Part shown: positions 12,201 to 22,339 of the stretch, piece by piece | Position numbering within the stretch: the first letter of the stretch is position 1 | Layout of the letters: each line of letters opens with the position of its first letter | Assembly (NCBI GenBank): GCA_022410635.1 | Contig: JAJVDF010000218.1 | Location: forward strand, 1-64,000 | Reading direction: 5' to 3' | Length of the DNA: 64,000 bases | Origin: Tretioscincus oriximinensis | Taxonomy: Eukaryota > Chordata > Lepidosauria > Squamata > Gymnophthalmidae | Made by a program: the position numbers and the translations under genes | The notes under the pieces: model-generated | The model's database searches: none | Seen by the model: the letters and a program-made list of their open reading frames with translations, nothing else | What the model was told of the DNA's origin: nothing

Positions 12201-15200
12201 GTAGCACTTAGAGACTAACAGTAGAAAAGTAGGTGGCATAAGCTTTCGGAGATACATCTACTTCTTCAGATGCGCTCTCCGGATAATTAGACCTTATAAT
12301 GGCATATATAACATATGTATAATGAAAGAATGTAACAATATATATATATGATACTTTGTAAGTGAAAATTCAAATAACAAAAGTAACAAAAGAACAGAAG
12401 TCCTGCTGAATTGTATTAAAGCCCATCTAATCTAGCATACTATCTCATACCATTGTACCTCGGCAAGCTCTCAAGCAGAAGGCAGCTAGATTATAGATAG
12501 TAAATCAGGAAAACCTAATCTATTAATTAATGTAAACAAATAACAACAAACAAATGAGTCAATGCTAGCGGCAAGACAAGGTGGTGGAGGTGGTGGTGGT
12601 AGGTCCAGGCTAAAGAACTTTAATGTTTAAATCAACATGGTTCAGAAACCAATATTGGATTAAGCAAAACAAGTCACATTTTATCAACTGCATAGAAGAA
12701 AAACCACATCACAAAAAGTTACACTATATATAGGAAGACACATTTTACCTGTCAAGCAAGAACAAACTGCTACACAAGGGATAACAGATTCAATTACTGC
12801 ATTGCTTTATAAACATACAATATAAAGGCTGTCATCATCCAGACAAGCTTTCTCTTTGGTAGATTTACTCCACTATTTGTAATATTTGCTGCCTCCTTAG
12901 GGTGTATATATATACACGCAAAGTAAGATATAAAAGATATATACAGGGTGCTTCAAAAAATGTATACACACTTTGAACTTCCATAGAAAATTTATTTACT
13001 GTTCTACAAAGTTAAATTTCAGGAAATTAGAAAGCTTAAAGTCCAATGTAAATAAAACATAAATAACAAATGTTAATTACTGTTCAAATCGGGAAATCCT
13101 GAAATTTAACTTTGTAGAACAGTAAATAAATTTTCTATGGAAGTTCAAAGTGTGTATACATTTTTTGAAGCACCCTGTATATTGCATTAAACATTTCAGA
13201 GTTCTCTTATCACTAAGAATCATCTGTATAGGCAAGCAGCCACTTGCTCTGGGTAATTTATTTTATAGTGTTTCACAACCGAAAATGCTATACTTCCAAG
13301 TCTCAGAAATAATTAGTAACTGTTGGTACTGACAATCAGAGCAATCAATCTTGCTCTTTTTGTAAAGATACTGCCTGCGCACCCACCACAAAAGTTATGG
13401 TTTTTTTCATATTCCACAGACCACATCTGAGCCACTACTAAATGCAGTGTAAGTAAGTGCAGTATAAAACTATTCTAGGTGTAGACACCTATAATTGCAG
13501 TCTTATACGCATAACGGTACATTCTCACATTGGAGTTGATGTTTTCAAAATATTTTCTGTTAGTGTGTGCACATTTATATTTTTAATGACCCCAAGTAAG
13601 TATTTAATTCACAAACCAGAGGAGTAGTGGCTTGGACATCCATATACAATGGCCGAAGTAAAGATTCATCAGCATTGTTTTTACCTAGGACAAAAATAAT
13701 TAAATGAGTGATAAATTATGCTACTTACTTAACTATCTTAATAACTTTGTTTAATATGTATTCCATTGATTGTGCTTTACTCTATCAGTCAGTTTCCATA
13801 TAAAATATACTTGATCACAACAATAAGTCAGTTTCAGCAATATTGTATATGTAAAACTACTGAATTTTCTACTTATATGAAAAGTAGTAAAAGATGAGCT
13901 GCATATACACTGAAATCTTCAGCATAAAAAGATTATTTGCTTGTAATTGTAAAAAATAGTTTTCATATTAAGAATATCCACTAAAAAGTATTGAATGTTT
14001 AACATTGATTGTTTCCTGAAAAGCACATCCCTTTAGAGGATCAACAGCTTGCTTGGAAGATAAAACAATCAGAAAAACTGGGGGCCCTTCCACTGGGATA
14101 AATCTTGGGATAGGGGCCCGTCATCTGCATGATGCCAGTGCAGACTATGCCAGACTCCAAATGATGCCCATCATCTGTACTGGCATGTGGATGTCAGGTC
14201 CCTAGTCTGAGATATGATCCAAAGTAAAGCCCAGGGTCAAAAAAGTATGTGATAGTAGTCCATGAAAATGTGCTTTTTTGTCGTTGTCTGTAGCTTTCAC
14301 AGCCATTTCTCTCTTCTTTTGTAAGCTGTCTCTTGAAGCAGATGACCTTAAAAGCTTGAAGGTTTTTTTTGTATTCCCCCCCCCCCCCCGCAATGTTGAA
14401 AGCTACGAATTCAAGTTTTAAAATACATAGTAAGCTTGTATTAACGTATTTATCATTTGTACTGCATAGAAACTATGGAGTAGATTCTTTCAGGCATATG
14501 GAGTAGTAACAGAAACTATGATGGTCAAATATATGCAACTAATTCCACTTTGTGCACTAGATCCTATACCTATTGTGGAGCAGAACTTGGACAAGATGAT
14601 AGCCTGCACTGGCATGTAGATAGCTATCGCAGACCCCTATTCAAAGGAGGATATTCAAAAATAAAAGTTCAAAGCAGAAAGGGCCTGTGTGTAAACAAAA
14701 ATAAATATTGGATATTAATGAAACACATTTGGTATAGATTTTGCACATTCACCCATTCCATTTAACCTAATATATACCTATTTCATCAACTTTTGTAACG
14801 ATGTTATTGTGAATCCCTTTGGGCGGGACAGAAACTGTAATTAGCGGCACTATTTATTTATACTTATAACCCGCCTTATACCCAAAGGTCTCAGCACTGA
14901 CAACAATACAAACAAAAATGCAAAATTGGCATATTAAAGCAGTAGGAAAACAGCATTTCTTCAACCAAAGGCCAGGCTAAAGAGGTGCGTCTTCAAGGCC
15001 CTTCAGAAAGAATGCAGTGAGGTGACTGACGCACCTCCAGGGGGAGACTATAGTCGATCTGATAGTTACAATAGTTATTTTTTTTGCGGTTTTCTGAGGA
15101 CAGTAAAAGATGCCCGAAACACAACCACAAACAGAAATACGAAAATCAGAACAAAACGCATTGCTTCGTTTTGCTTGTTCCCCGTTTGCGCGCAATTTGC

Positions 15201-15407
15201 CACACCCCCAGAGATGCTGCAACTCCAAAGGCAACACCCGCCTCCTCACGGTAAGGCTTAAACATCTAGGCGTCCTCGACCGTTTCGCTGGCCAGGACGG
15301 GAGTCGTTACCTTCATGCGCCACAGCGCGCGAGAGCCAGCGCCTTTGCGAGCCCACCAACCCCCTCACAGCCCCACAGGCAGCGAGTGGCCGAAGAAGGA
15401 CCAGCAT
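3222..15407 (-). CDS. NFS1: Cysteine desulfurase, mitochondrial (13 coding exons)
   Basis: PLP enzyme that removes sulfur from cysteine for Fe-S cluster assembly in the mitochondrial matrix with ISD11, ACP and ISCU. Minus-strand exons, 5' to 3': 15407-15311, 13684-13617, 11750-11634, 11514-11431, 10854-10702, 9071-8978, 8791-8657, 7832-7675, 6857-6752, 5214-5133, 4298-4215, 4109-4020 and 3285-3222. They join in frame to 443 residues (human 457). Exon 1 encodes an Arg-rich, Leu-rich presequence starting [18 protein letters not shown]; this ATG was chosen because its frame runs through a strong donor into exon 2. Visible motifs are GATESNN (phosphate site), TEHK, DAAQ, SGHK with Schiff-base Lys244, and SACTS with catalytic Cys367. 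Both residues sit 14 below the human numbering, so the only length loss is in the presequence. All introns are GT-AG except intron 11, which is GC-AG. The promoter is shared with ROMO1. Confidence 0.97.
3677..3957 (+). repeat. tRNA-derived SINE, family A, in NFS1 intron 12
   Basis: Its head ('atggcgcagttgctaag', with B box 'tttcgaagccct'), middle ('gtagctctagccaacccagc') and tail ('gcctggtggggaagatag', 'ctttgagtccctttgggtg', 'gggtataaaa') match the copy at 55276 part for part. It ends in a ttcttcttc run. It sits between NFS1 exons 12 and 13, antisense to the gene. The tail resembles that of the squamate Sauria-type SINEs; the head differs from that of family B below. Confidence 0.85.
4841..4910. 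repeat. ATA/ATC trinucleotide microsatellite
   Basis: Runs of (aat)n followed by (atc)n and mixed (aat/cat) units, inside NFS1 intron 10. Low-complexity sequence with interruptions. Confidence 0.9.
5003..5079. mobile_element. Short Tc1/mariner-type MITE
   Basis: Two near-perfect inverted ends of about 28 bp (actgttcaaaacaattaagg and its complement ccttaattgttttgagcaat) surround about 20 bp, all flanked by TA-rich DNA. The 'ctgctcaaaa..aagggaacac' terminal sequence belongs to a widespread mariner-like MITE group. It lies in NFS1 intron 10, close to exon 10. A single isolated end of the same family is at 28599-28631. Confidence 0.75.
5790..6035 (+). mobile_element. CR1/L2-like LINE 3' end
   Basis: Shows the usual 3' sequence of a CR1/L2-like LINE: 'gagcaacaggcagga', 'gcatctggtgggcc', 'aatgctggacttgatggg', 'cctgatccagtatggctctt', then the octamer-type tail ttcttatgttcttatg. 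The same end recurs at 26390-26580 and, on the minus strand, at 31697. It lies in NFS1 intron 9. The long open frame across it is not a gene. Confidence 0.85.
6040..6145. mobile_element. Fragment of palindromic MITE family
   Basis: The segment 'catagtctgcacataggtggcaggtccctattccaaga' to 'ggttcagtaccggaagggcc' matches half of the hairpin element seen intact at 61650-61800. It directly follows the LINE tail. Confidence 0.45.
7046..7168 (-). repeat. SINE family A, 3' half only
   Basis: Reverse complement of the family A tail: 'aactgggttttttatac', 'tttctcatctaaagggactca', 'cacctgaaggcttacatttt'. The tRNA-like head is missing. It lies in NFS1 intron 8. Confidence 0.75.
9483..9630 (+). mobile_element. 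Penelope-like family end, diverged
   Basis: Contains 'catctgaagaaacagac', 'tgtctacgaaagct', 'ccaaagtgctac', 'ttgctggactttct' and 'gattaacatggctgttg' in the order of the intact copies at 52302-52425. It has many point changes, so it is older. It lies in NFS1 intron 5. Confidence 0.7.
9917..10150 (-). repeat. tRNA-derived SINE, family B (Sauria-type)
   Basis: Read on the minus strand it starts 'tggtgttgtggttagagtgtc', has a tRNA-like B box region ('ctggtttaattctgcactcctcc'), then 'gtgatcttgggcttgtcac' and 'cagccccacctacttcac', and ends with the shared LINE-like tail. This is the usual layout of squamate Sauria SINEs. It lies in NFS1 intron 5. Confidence 0.85.
12137..12285 (-). mobile_element. 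Penelope-like family end with 8-bp target duplication
   Basis: On the minus strand the insert carries 'catctgaagaagtag', 'ccgaaagcttatgcc', 'gttagtctctaag', 'gctggactttctactagacta' and 'tagctatttctctgaaa'. It is bracketed by direct repeats tccggata at 12137-12144 and 12278-12285, so the insert is 12145-12277. Unlike the copies at 16321 and 52218, it is a single end with no inverted partner. It lies in NFS1 intron 2. Confidence 0.85.
12944..13177. mobile_element. Mariner-like MITE, copy 1 of 3 (TA target site)
   Basis: Long inverted ends begin cagggtgcttcaaaaaatgt and continue for about 75 bp. The right end is the near-perfect complement, finishing acattttttgaagcaccctg. TA flanks both sides. 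The middle shows no transposase frame. It lies in NFS1 intron 2. Copies 2 and 3 are at 59606 and 61413. Confidence 0.9.
14056..14225. mobile_element. Palindromic MITE family, copy in NFS1 intron 1
   Basis: Shares 'gatgccagtgcagactatgc' and 'ctgtactggcatgtggatgt' with the hairpin copy at 61650-61800, in the same inverted arrangement around 'ctccaaatgatgc'. It is diverged. A second partial copy lies at 14575-14690 ('cctgcactggcatgtagata'). Confidence 0.6.
14575..14690. mobile_element. Palindromic MITE family, partial copy
   Basis: Contains 'agcctgcactggcatgtagat', 'cgcagacccctattcaaagga' and 'aaaagttcaaagcagaaagg', which correspond to one half of the element at 61650-61800. Confidence 0.45.
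14836..15060 (-). mobile_element. Non-LTR retroelement 3' fragment, unclassified family
   Basis: Contains 'ataacccgccttatacccaa', 'ggtctcagcactgacaaca', 'ggccaggctaaagaggtgcg' and 'tcttcaaggcccttcagaaa', which appear in the same order, more diverged, at 18960-19140. This is a common squamate LINE-related 3' end; I cannot name its clade with confidence. It abuts the NFS1/ROMO1 promoter. Confidence 0.65.
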
Positions 15408-15760
15408 TTTGCTTGCTCTTGACGTCCACCCCGCCCCCTTCGGTCACTTTAACACAGCAGCGGCAGCAGCGGCGCCGCCACCGCTTGACCTTTCAACCCC
15501 CTGTGAGGGGAGTGCTTCCTGGTCGCGTCATCAGAGAGCGACGGAAACCCGGAACAAACAAGCAAGAGAAAAAGCTCGCCCTCGCGGAACTCATCTGTCG
15601 AGGTAATAGAATTGTTAAAAGGCCGGTTAGGGACGGCAGAGTCGAGCACGTTAAGGGCTTTGCCGAACGCTTTAGACTGCGGGATATTTAAGGGAGAAGG
15701 GGCTTCTTAAGGTCAGGAATTGCCGTTGAATTGCAGCTGCAAGGTACAAACTTTCCTTCG
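15160..15760. promoter_or_regulatory. CpG-rich bidirectional NFS1/ROMO1 promoter
   Basis: GC- and CpG-rich DNA in an AT-rich region, between the NFS1 start codon (15407, minus) and the first plus-strand donors for ROMO1. It holds GC-box-like 'accccgccccc' near 15428 and CRE-half-like 'gcgtcatcag' near 15525. Two plus-strand donors could end the untranslated ROMO1 exon 1: GAG|GTAATA after 15602 and AAG|GTACAA after 15742. The sequence alone does not show which is used, nor the start sites. Confidence 0.8.
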
Positions 15761-15843
15761 AGGCTCTTTCCTCCTACCCACCCGCCCGCGACCGTCCCGC
15801 TTCCGTTGGACTTTGACGCCTGGAAAGTTTGGGATTCAGCAAA

Positions 15844-15991
15844 GCCACATCCCCACATCACTTATTTATTCCGCTATCCTTGGATATTCCACAATAAAAC
15901 ACTGTGGGGACGGATTTATTCCAGAATATCCATGCTGTGTTGTGGAACATCCAATTATAATGGAGTAAATAAGTGATGGTGGGGATGCAGC
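15844..15991. mobile_element. Inverted-repeat MITE in ROMO1 intron 1
   Basis: Left 'catccccacatcacttattta' is mirrored by right 'taaataagtgatggtgggga'; inner parts ('ggatattccacaata' and 'tgttgtggaacatcc') also pair. The superfamily is not determined because no target duplication is clear. Confidence 0.7.
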
Positions 15992-16306
15992 CTAAGTTCT
16001 GCAGAAAGATACCGTCCTCCTAGGTGAACTGTCCTTGAAGGTCCCTGAGGTCTGGCCATTTTTGTGCTATCTGCAATCCGGCTTCCGTTTGTGCGCGTTC
16101 TTTTTTTTTTCTTCTTCTTCTTCTAACCATGGTAGCACTAGGAATTAAATTTGCCCACAGGAGATGAAACTGAATCGCAGTAGAATACGAGGGAGATTGT
16201 TCAAGGTTCAAGGTGCATATATAGATTATGTAACTACCCAAACAGAGCAAGTATTGACTATGCTGCTTGCCCTCTGGCTTTCTGCACTGAGCTTTTTCTA
16301 TGTTTT

Positions 16307-17033
16307 ACTTCGGAATAGAGCCCAGCAAAGGGGCCAGTAGCACTTTGAGACTAACTTGAGAAAAGTGGTTGGCATAAGCTTTCGTAGACACGTCTACTTC
16401 TTCAGATGCTGAGGGACTAATGTCAGGGTCAGGTTTTTATAGGGAAATGTGTATGGGTGATATGCAGAGGTGATAAGGTGATGAACTGCAGGTTAGAAAA
16501 ACAGGTAAATAGCAGAAACTGGAGGGTAAAGTGGCAGAAATTGATTAATTTTGGTGTTGGGAATGTAAACTGTAGTATTCTAATGTATACAATTGACATG
16601 CTCCTGAATCAAAGAAGTTTGATGTAAAGTTTTGATCTATGATGTACTGTTCTCCAAGGGTGGGTGGGGGGTTTATTTTTGTTTTTCATTTTTGTTTTTC
16701 ATGTGTTTTTCCTTTATGTAAAACTCAAATAAAAATTTACTATTAAAAAAAAAAGAAAAACAGGTAAATAGTTTCTGCTATTTACCTGTTTTCTAACCTG
16801 CAGTTTGTCACCTTATCACCTCTGCATATGCTTTGTCATCTCCCATACACATTTCCCTATAAATACCTGACCCTGACATTAGTCCCTCAGCATCTGAAGA
16901 AGTAGACCTGTCTACGAAAGCTTATGGCACCCACTTTTCTCAAGTTAGTCTCAAAGTACTACTGGCCCCTTTGCTGGACTTTTTACTAGACTAACACGGC
17001 TATTTCTCTGAAATTGACTACTTCGGAATAGAG
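16307..17033. mobile_element. Inverted Penelope-like insertion with 14-bp target duplication
   Basis: Direct repeats acttcggaatagag lie at 16307-16320 and 17020-17033. The 699 bp between them is an inverted repeat: the left arm (from 16321) and the right arm (to about 16970) share the ends seen at 52218-52425, plus a further stretch ('gcatctgaagaag' out to 'ctgcaggttag'). The right side continues alone into 'tggactttttactagactaa' and 'cacggctatttctctgaaat'. The middle holds a later L1-like insert. The unit lies in ROMO1 intron 1. Confidence 0.88.
16513..16754 (+). mobile_element. L1-like 3' end nested in the inverted element
   Basis: It ends in 'actcaaataaaaatttac' and an A tract, and is flanked by a 17-bp direct repeat (gaaaaacaggtaaatag at 16496-16512 and 16755-16771). 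A poly-A end with a target duplication of this size is the usual mark of L1-type insertion. About 240 bp remain, so it is strongly 5' truncated. It must be younger than the inverted element around it. Confidence 0.75.
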
Positions 17034-18176
17034 GTTTGTCAACTTGCCTGCTGGTGAACATAAGCAACATAATAGTGAAGATCAGACTTTGTTCCCCACC
17101 TGTGCTGGCCCAGGGATGATTAGGAGGGTTGCCACCTTTTAATACTTTCTGTAGATATGATACCTAAATCTGGGTAATATGACAAAACAAGGAAACAGAC
17201 AAATAATATAAACTGATAGAATGTGAAGGACCAAATGTGTTTTTAGTTAGGAATCATGTTTTATGTATATAATTGGGACCTTTGGTGAAGGACCGGATAT
17301 AAATTCCTGAATAAAAGTTTTTTTAAAACTTTATTTAAACCATTAAAATACGTAAGAATAGAGAAGAACAAGCACTCTTTCCATGAATTAATATGTTGTT
17401 GAGATAAAAGATAACTTGCCCAATTTTATAAACTGCATTACTCCTTAGTAATTTATACTGTATTTGGCAATAATCTCTAGTACAGTATTTGGCAATAATC
17501 AGTCAAACTACAGTTAACATGGGTACAAACATTTTTGGATTTTAAATTGGTATTTACACTCAGAAGGATATTTAAAAGAACAAGTTGTGGATGAGAAGTA
17601 TTTTTTGCTTTATGTTCTTACTTATTTCTGTAGATATTTCCAACTAAAAACATTGGCATTGGAACATAAGCACCACAAATCCTGCCGGCCCCTTACACAG
17701 CAATCCCATTTCAGCATAAAGATGCATTTTTAATACATGTGATATATACTATCTATGAAAAGGTTTAGAAAAGTTTATCTTGTGTATGTATAATATTTGA
17801 CTGATTTCCATTTCCACATTATTTTCCAATTATAATTCTGTATTTCCTCCTTTGTTTTGTCTTACAAAATGTGTTGAAGCTACTCATAGGGTTAGAGATC
17901 TGGTTTGTAATAAAACAAAGTTGATGGGAATTTTAAAAACACTGTAGATTTAATACATATTTAATTACTTGTATGTAAAACATTAGTTTTTTAGATGCGC
18001 ATATCTCATTGATACTGCAGTTAAAATGTGAACAAAATTGCTATAACAAAATGTACTGTACTATAAGAGTTAAAAGCTTGTTTAAATTTGCTTTAAAGAT
18101 TTGATTTCTATCTTGGAAATTTGAGTTTTCTTAGCTCTGGTATTTGTTTCTATACCTATGTTTTATTTTATTCCAG

Positions 18177-20209
18177 ATGCCTGTGACAGTGGGGCCATAT
18201 GGCCAATCCCAACCCAGCTGTTTTGACAGAGTAAAAATGGGTTTCATGATGGGCTTTGCTGTTGGCATGGCAGCAGGTGCACTTTTTGGTACATTTTCTT
18301 GTCTCAGGTATGTTGAGAACAGAACTATATAAATCCAAGAAAGATTGTTTTTTATTATCAATATCATCTGACTTAAATATCAAAGGAATGCTCATCTACT
18401 TTTCAGTTGAGATACTGTGTGTAGAATACTATACAATATAGAATACAGTGTGTAGATTACTGTACAATATGGTTTAATGTACTTGTAAGAGGTTTGGGTT
18501 TTTTAATTTTCTTCCTAGTAGCTTAGCCTAGTCCCTAAATTCCATGTTGCTTTTCTATTTCTCAGACTGTCTCATTCCTCATCAATAATTGATATTCACT
18601 GAACCAAATGATCACATTTGAAAATGACCTAAAATCACAAGGTTATTCTGTGGGTACAATCCACAACTGATATTTTTATTAATTAAAGTTATGGAATACA
18701 ATTGTACCTGTTTGTATAACTTCAATTATGTAGAAATGGTGTGCATTACTTGAGACCAACTAGCCATCCAGCTGGCTGCAGCTGCAATTAAAATATCTTT
18801 GTGTGTTCCATTTTTGCATTTGAAACCAAAAAGATTTTTGGTAGGTCATAGGGGCCTGTAGAAAAACTGTGAGAGGAAGTGGATATACTGAAGGAGATGG
18901 TGGTCAAAAACTGGAGAGTCAATAGAAGTCATTTCACTTGCTGGATGCCTATCTACAAACAGCTGATTATTTATTTTACTCATTTCGATACTGTCCTATT
19001 TTCAAAGGTCTCAGGGTGGTTAACACTAAAAACTAAATATATTACAACACTATCTGAAAGTAGGCAAGGGAGAGCAGTTTTTTCAGCCACAGGCCAGCTT
19101 AAAGAGGTGTGTCTTCAAGCGTTTTATGAATACGGATAGTGATTGATGCACTATCAATCACTATCAAGAGGAGCTGGGGCTGCTACAGAGAAGCTGCTGT
19201 TTGGGTTCGTACCCTCTTTGCCACTGGGAAAAGTGGTACAGTCAGGAGGACCACTTCTGAGGAGCTTAAGGCACAGGCAGGTTGATATGGGAAAAGGCAT
19301 TTGGCACTCCAGTTATTTAGGGCCTTAGAGGTTAGAGTTAATACCTTGAATTACGCTCAGTTGCAAACTGTCAGCCAATGTTGCTCTTTCAAGACTGCTG
19401 TGATATGTGCCCAGCCAGTCATTAGGGCAATCAGTGTAGCTGCTGCATTTTGCACCAGCTGCAACTTCTGAATCGTTTTCAAGGACAGCCCCATATAGAC
19501 TGCATTAAAACTGTCCAATATGAAAGTTACCAGAGCATGGATTGCAGTGGGCAGATTGTCTCTGTTCAGAAGTGCTCAAACTGGCAAACCAGTCATAGTT
19601 GAAAGCAGGCAGTCCAGAAGATTGCCCACTTGATCTCTTTTAAGAGCTTGAGAACTCAATCTTTAATGTTATTTTAATTGCCAGCCGTTTCACAATCTGA
19701 TTTTAATAGTCTTTTTAGTTAAAACACTATATTTTAAATACACATCATTAAAATAAAACCAATTTTACTTTATACAGTGTTTCAAAGAATTTCCCCCTTT
19801 TTTCCTTCCTTTCCCATATTTACAACATAGGTCAATCCTTTGGATGTAGGGGCTCACATTTGGAAGAATAATCCCTAATCTTGCCCCTATATAGTTTTTT
19901 ACAATAAAACCATTTTTGTTTGCAGTTTCTCATTTTCTATATATTTTCTGGATTATTTATTCTGCAATTGAAAATTTTGATCACAATCACATTAATTATA
20001 TATTCAAACATTTTCTGAATTGATTTTAATAGTCTGTTTATGAATATTTAATTGTAGCAATGTATAGCAAAAATGTTTTGCATATCTATTTCTTTTTTAG
20101 GATTGGCATGAGAGGGAGAGAACTGATGGGTGGCGTTGGCAAAACCATGATGCAGAGTGGAGGAACATTTGGAACATTTATGGCAATTGGCATGGGAATC
20201 CGCTGTTAA
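18177..20209 (+). CDS. ROMO1: Reactive oxygen species modulator 1 (2 coding exons)
   Basis: Small inner mitochondrial membrane protein, related to yeast Mgr2, linked to the TIM23 import channel and to ROS signalling. Coding exons 18177-18307 and 20101-20209 join in frame to 79 residues, the same length as human. The start is [20 protein letters not shown]; the end is MAIGMGIRC. Two Gly- and Met-rich hydrophobic stretches (about residues 22-44 and 63-78) with GxxxG-like spacing are the membrane segments. The ATG is the first codon of its exon, directly after ttccag, so the 5' UTR lies in a separate exon near 15.6-15.7 kb. Changes from the human protein are few and conservative. The gene diverges from NFS1 and converges on RBM39. 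Confidence 0.97.
18960..19640 (-). mobile_element. Non-LTR retroelement remnant in ROMO1 intron 2
   Basis: Contains 'caaaggtctcagggtggtta', 'ggccagcttaaagaggtgtg', 'gcagctgctgcattttgc'-like text near 19440, 'accagctgcaacttctga', 'aaggacagccccatatagac' and 'accagagcatgga'. The same family, shorter, is at 14836 and 27370-27470. No intact frame remains. Confidence 0.65.
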
Positions 20210-20257
20210 TTTGGATTTTATCATGAAAACCATGTCTACTAACCCAAACTCTGCTAT

Positions 20258-20263
20258 AATAAA
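20258..20263 (+). terminator. ROMO1 polyadenylation signal (AATAAA)
   Basis: Canonical AATAAA 49 bp after the ROMO1 stop codon, giving a short 3' UTR of about 70 bp, with T-rich DNA after it. Confidence 0.85.
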
Positions 20264-20289
20264 TATTTGTACCATTAACTAGTCAAAAT

Positions 20290-22335
20290 TGGTTTAGTAT
20301 TTGTTATTTTGTCATTATTCTTATAATCACCAAAGAAGGTGGAAAAGTGTTTATGAAATATAGAAGCTCTAAATTGTTAACAAATTGAACCATAACGCAC
20401 CACTTGAGTGGTGTATTTTGAGTTTAGGATTTATTTTTATTCAATCTTAAATTATTCTGAGCTTTAAACAAAGGAATAGACAATTTTTAATAATGATTGT
20501 GACCACTACCACAGAAATCATTAATTGTTCCCTCGAAAGGATCTTCCATCATCAATGTTTATAAATAGAGCTACTGTTAATTTATTTCTTAAATCTATTG
20601 TAACATGGAGGAATAGACATTTAAATGTACTTAATGTGAACTATATCAAAAATTGCTACCCTAGACAAATTTTTAATGAAAAGTCAACAAGAAATTGTCT
20701 TTTTAGAAAACATTTTTCTTTGAACATTTGGAAACATTTTCATTACAGCTTGAATCAAAAGCCAGATTTTCTATCATTTTTTGGATACATGCAGTTTCTC
20801 AGTTATTGGTGGCAATAATTTACACCATAATTCTTTGGTTTTACTTGAATTCTTGCATGTATTGAAATACGTTTTCTGACTAAGAAACTGATCTTGTTAA
20901 ATGCCTCTTTAGTATATCATGAACAGTAAAAAGAGTTTTAGAGCTAGAAATGATCCAAGTCTGTGCTGTTCCATCACTATTTGGAACACCCAATATGATC
21001 CCTGTGAATGTGTAAACATAATCATACAAGAGAACCTGAATCCATTGAAAGAAAGTGATGAACTAGGTAATTTGTTTTCTGCTATAAAAATGCAGAAATA
21101 CTTAATCTTATGCATAGCTTTTTGGATCTGACACAATATTCTAAGTTCCACATGTATCCATAAGCCCGCAAATGTTGAAGACAGTTAAACCAGGCAGATT
21201 TTATAGCTTTATATATTGGCATTATTAGCATTCCTTAAGTTGTGAAAAGCTGGTTTGCTTGACTGGTTGCATTTCAATTAGATGACTAAAATGTACACAT
21301 TGAGTTATTAAATTGCATACTGCAGGTAATTGTTTGGTATTGAGTCTCACTTATATCTAAATTCTACTGCATGAGGTGCTAAATGTAAAGATGACATATA
21401 ATAGAAGTTAACTAATATAATTGTGTATATCCATTCAGGTTGTTAGCAATGATATCCATATTTTAACTATTTATGCTTTGTCGTTTTTCAACATTCAATT
21501 TCAAGTGCTGAAATTACAGCATCTAATTAATCATTCTAGTGCTAAACAGCCCTGATGGTTTAACTTCAAGGATTAATCAAGGGGGGGGTGTTTGTCATAA
21601 ATTGAGCATGCTAATGCCTGAAAATATGGGGTCCACTTGTAGTGACTCGAGATTTCAAATTGTCAAGTTGGTTGGGGAAGAATCATTGTGGCATTCCTCT
21701 GACTCGGGTCTGATTTGCATTTATCTGATCTAATCCAGTGTAGTCAAACTATCTTGTTTTAGGGCCTAAAATTGATTATTGAACCTGTGTAAACTAGGCC
21801 TAAAATAAACCTAATCCACTTCTACTAAAGTAGATTAAATCAGGACCAAGGTTCAGTGGTTTGGAAAGGTTATAGAGGACTGTAATCCATGTGTTGCTTG
21901 CCTTTATTCTAATGTATCCATTCTCCAGGTTACACTGTTACCACTTTCCTTTATGGATGCCAGCCACTCATATCTTTAGCTGTCCCTAAACTGGATGCTT
22001 ACCTTCTTGTGCTGCTTAGGTGAGTGATGCATAGGGCAAGCATCCAACAGTGGCATAGATTGTCAAGGTACAGACAACACCAAACAACCATCCAGTTGTG
22101 GAAGAGGGAAACCAGTTAAAACCTTCAGGTATCTGGAACATTGAATCCAGCTCCATTACATTTTGCTTTTAAAACTAAGTTTTTTAAAACACCAACAGTC
22201 AAAACTCATCACAAAAAAATCCTTATAGCAAGGAAAAAGTGTTTGGAACTCAAACCCTTTATAATCTGTGAGAACACTAAGGATTTTGGTTATGTGTTTC
22301 TAGCATAGAAAAAAATAAGCAAGCTGGCCAAAGCC
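20290..22335. other. Intergenic DNA between ROMO1 and RBM39, no gene
   Basis: AT-rich and mostly single-copy in appearance. Short open frames (for example 20525-20818 and 20919-21131) show no family features and overlap on both strands. A G8 tract is at 21582. No RNA gene was recognised. Confidence 0.55.
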
Positions 22336-22339
22336 ATGA

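Noticed and set aside
15110..15691. 193-codon plus-strand frame between NFS1 and ROMO1
   Set aside because: It is the antisense of NFS1 exon 1 and the shared promoter. Composition is low-complexity Arg/Pro-rich, and ROMO1 coding sequence starts at 18177.
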